From GWF2-38-69 sp037127655 (lineage in GTDB: Bacteria > Verrucomicrobiota > Lentisphaeria > Victivallales > GWF2-38-69), in assembly GCA_037127655.1 (NCBI GenBank), contig JBAXXY010000055.1, positions 1 to 15,724 on the forward strand: a stretch of 15,724 nt of DNA, read 5' to 3'. Under the pieces are notes generated by a model. It was given only the letters and a program-made list of their open reading frames with translations. It was not told where the DNA came from and made no database searches. The translations under genes were made by a program, and so were the position numbers. How positions within the stretch are numbered: position 1 is the stretch's first letter; each line of letters starts with the position of its first letter. Below, piece by piece: positions 14,958 to 15,724 of the stretch.

Positions 14958-15724
14958 ATGTCATTGGTAACACTTAAGGAAATATTGGCTCCAGCATACA
15001 AACGCGGTTACGCCGTAGGTGCTTTCAATGCAGTTGATTCTCACTTCGTAAAAGCTGTTATCGGCGCGGCTGTCGAGAAGAAGTCACCTGTGATACTCAA
15101 CATCGCCGAAGTTCATTACCCTTACTGCATTCCCGAGCAGATGATGCCGATGTTTATTGCTTTGGCTAAAAATTCGCCTGTTCCTGTGGCTATAAACCTT
15201 GACCACGGATTGACATTGGATGCAGTAAATAGGGCGCTTAAGAGCGGTTTTACTTCAATAATGTTTGATGGTTCGAAATATGGATTTGAAGAGAACATCA
15301 ATAAAACCTCTGAAATTGTAAAGCTATGCCATTCAAAAGGAGTTTCAGTCGAGGCTGAACTTGGAGCAGTAGGCGGTGAAGAGGGCGGGGGTTTGATTGG
15401 TTCTGTTGACCGCTCGCTGATGACAAACCCTGAACAGGCCGAAAGATTTGTAAATGAAACTACAATAGACGCTCTGGCAGTAGCTATCGGTAATTGCCAC
15501 GGAAAATACAAGGGTGACCCCGATCTTGCTTTTGACTTATTGGAGAAAATAAGGAATAAAGTTTCCTGCCCGCTCGTTCTTCACGGCGGTTCTGGAATAT
15601 CAGAAAAAGACTTTAAAAAAGCTATTTCTCTAGGTATAGCAAAAATTAACTTCTATACAGGAATGTCCCAGTCTGCCATTTTTGCTTTGCAGGAAGCGGT
15701 TCAAAAAGCCGGGCAGGCTTATAA
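14958..15724 (+). CDS. Class II (zinc) ketose-bisphosphate aldolase, 3' end outside window
   Basis: The frame is open from the ATG at 14958 to the window end, giving 255 residues of a family that usually has about 285. The start has a strong GGGAGGT ribosome site 8 bases upstream. Family landmarks are AYKRGYAVGAFN (13-24), INLDHG (79-84), VEAELGAVGGEEGG (131-144), GNCHGKYKG (178-186), LHGGSG (208-213) and KINFYTG (229-235). The zinc ligands expected from E. coli GatY/KbaY are present as His83, His181 and His209, with the catalytic Asp82. The reaction would be reversible cleavage of fructose 1,6-bisphosphate (EC 4.1.2.13), or of tagatose 1,6-bisphosphate as in GatY/KbaY. Specificity cannot be settled. 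The segment after KIN reads FYTG, not the more usual NxxTD/TE forms in the phosphate-binding loop. It could feed glucose 1-phosphate carbon into glycolysis, but that is general metabolism. Confidence 0.93.
   Translation, partial: MSLVTLKEILAPAYKRGYAVGAFNAVDSHFVKAVIGAAVEKKSPVILNIAEVHYPYCIPEQMMPMFIALAKNSPVPVAINLDHGLTLDAVNRALKSGFTSIMFDGSKYGFEENINKTSEIVKLCHSKGVSVEAELGAVGGEEGGGLIGSVDRSLMTNPEQAERFVNETTIDALAVAIGNCHGKYKGDPDLAFDLLEKIRNKVSCPLVLHGGSGISEKDFKKAISLGIAKINFYTGMSQSAIFALQEAVQKAGQAY

Noticed and set aside
15122..15511. Minus-strand open frame of 129 codons with low-complexity Pro/Ser
   Set aside because: It is the complement of the class II aldolase. The Pro/Ser run is simply the reverse reading of the Glu/Gly-rich active-site segment.
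1..15724. CRISPR arrays, IS elements, tRNA or rRNA genes, prophage or defence genes
   Set aside because: No regularly spaced repeats, transposase motifs, tRNA-like arms or toxin/nuclease genes were seen. Every long open stretch is explained by metabolic, transport or repair genes.

Overview
The window is moderately AT-rich bacterial chromosomal DNA, packed with genes that have short or no gaps. Operons are translationally coupled, and many genes have good Shine-Dalgarno sites. There are no rRNA or tRNA genes, insertion sequences, phage genes or CRISPR arrays. The genes suggest a heterotroph that imports oligosaccharides. A lipobox on the sugar-binding protein and a NagZ-type hexosaminidase fit a bacterium with peptidoglycan. 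I cannot assign a phylum from the sequence alone.

Layout, left to right. (1) 1-494, minus strand: 5' part of an SGNH/GDSL hydrolase cut by the window edge. (2) 586-1164, plus: tag, 3-methyladenine DNA glycosylase I. (3) 1161-8444, minus: a four-gene operon read in the order GH94 phosphorylase, GH3 beta-glucosidase, isochorismatase-fold protein lacking the usual cysteine, FUSC-type membrane protein. (4) 8725-10536, plus: a two-domain NagZ-like GH3 enzyme, divergent from operon 3. (5) 10573-14159, minus: a sugar ABC-importer operon read in the order lipoprotein binding protein, permease, permease, small membrane-anchored TPR-like protein. (6) 14338-14913, plus: flavoredoxin-type flavin reductase. 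(7) 14958-15724, plus: class II ketose-bisphosphate aldolase, cut by the window end.

The most informative gene is the 1151-residue GH94 enzyme. Its length and motifs match 1,2-beta-oligoglucan (sophorooligosaccharide) phosphorylase, not the shorter cellobiose or chitobiose phosphorylases. From memory, the Listeria innocua beta-1,2-glucan locus has the same parts: this phosphorylase, a cytoplasmic GH3 beta-glucosidase, and an ABC importer with two permeases. The reading here is that beta-1,2-glucooligosaccharides are captured by the lipoprotein and imported. They are then phosphorolysed to glucose 1-phosphate and sophorose, and sophorose is hydrolysed by the GH3 enzyme. No importer ATPase, transcription regulator or secreted endo-beta-1,2-glucanase lies in the window, so those would be elsewhere.

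The parts this model does not explain are the Cys-to-Ala isochorismatase-fold protein and the FUSC membrane protein at the end of the catabolic operon, and the TPR-like protein at the end of the importer operon. A 12-bp word shared by the two operon leaders may be a common regulatory site. I saw no clear candidate for a wholly new kind of system. The interest lies in these additions to a known glycan pathway.
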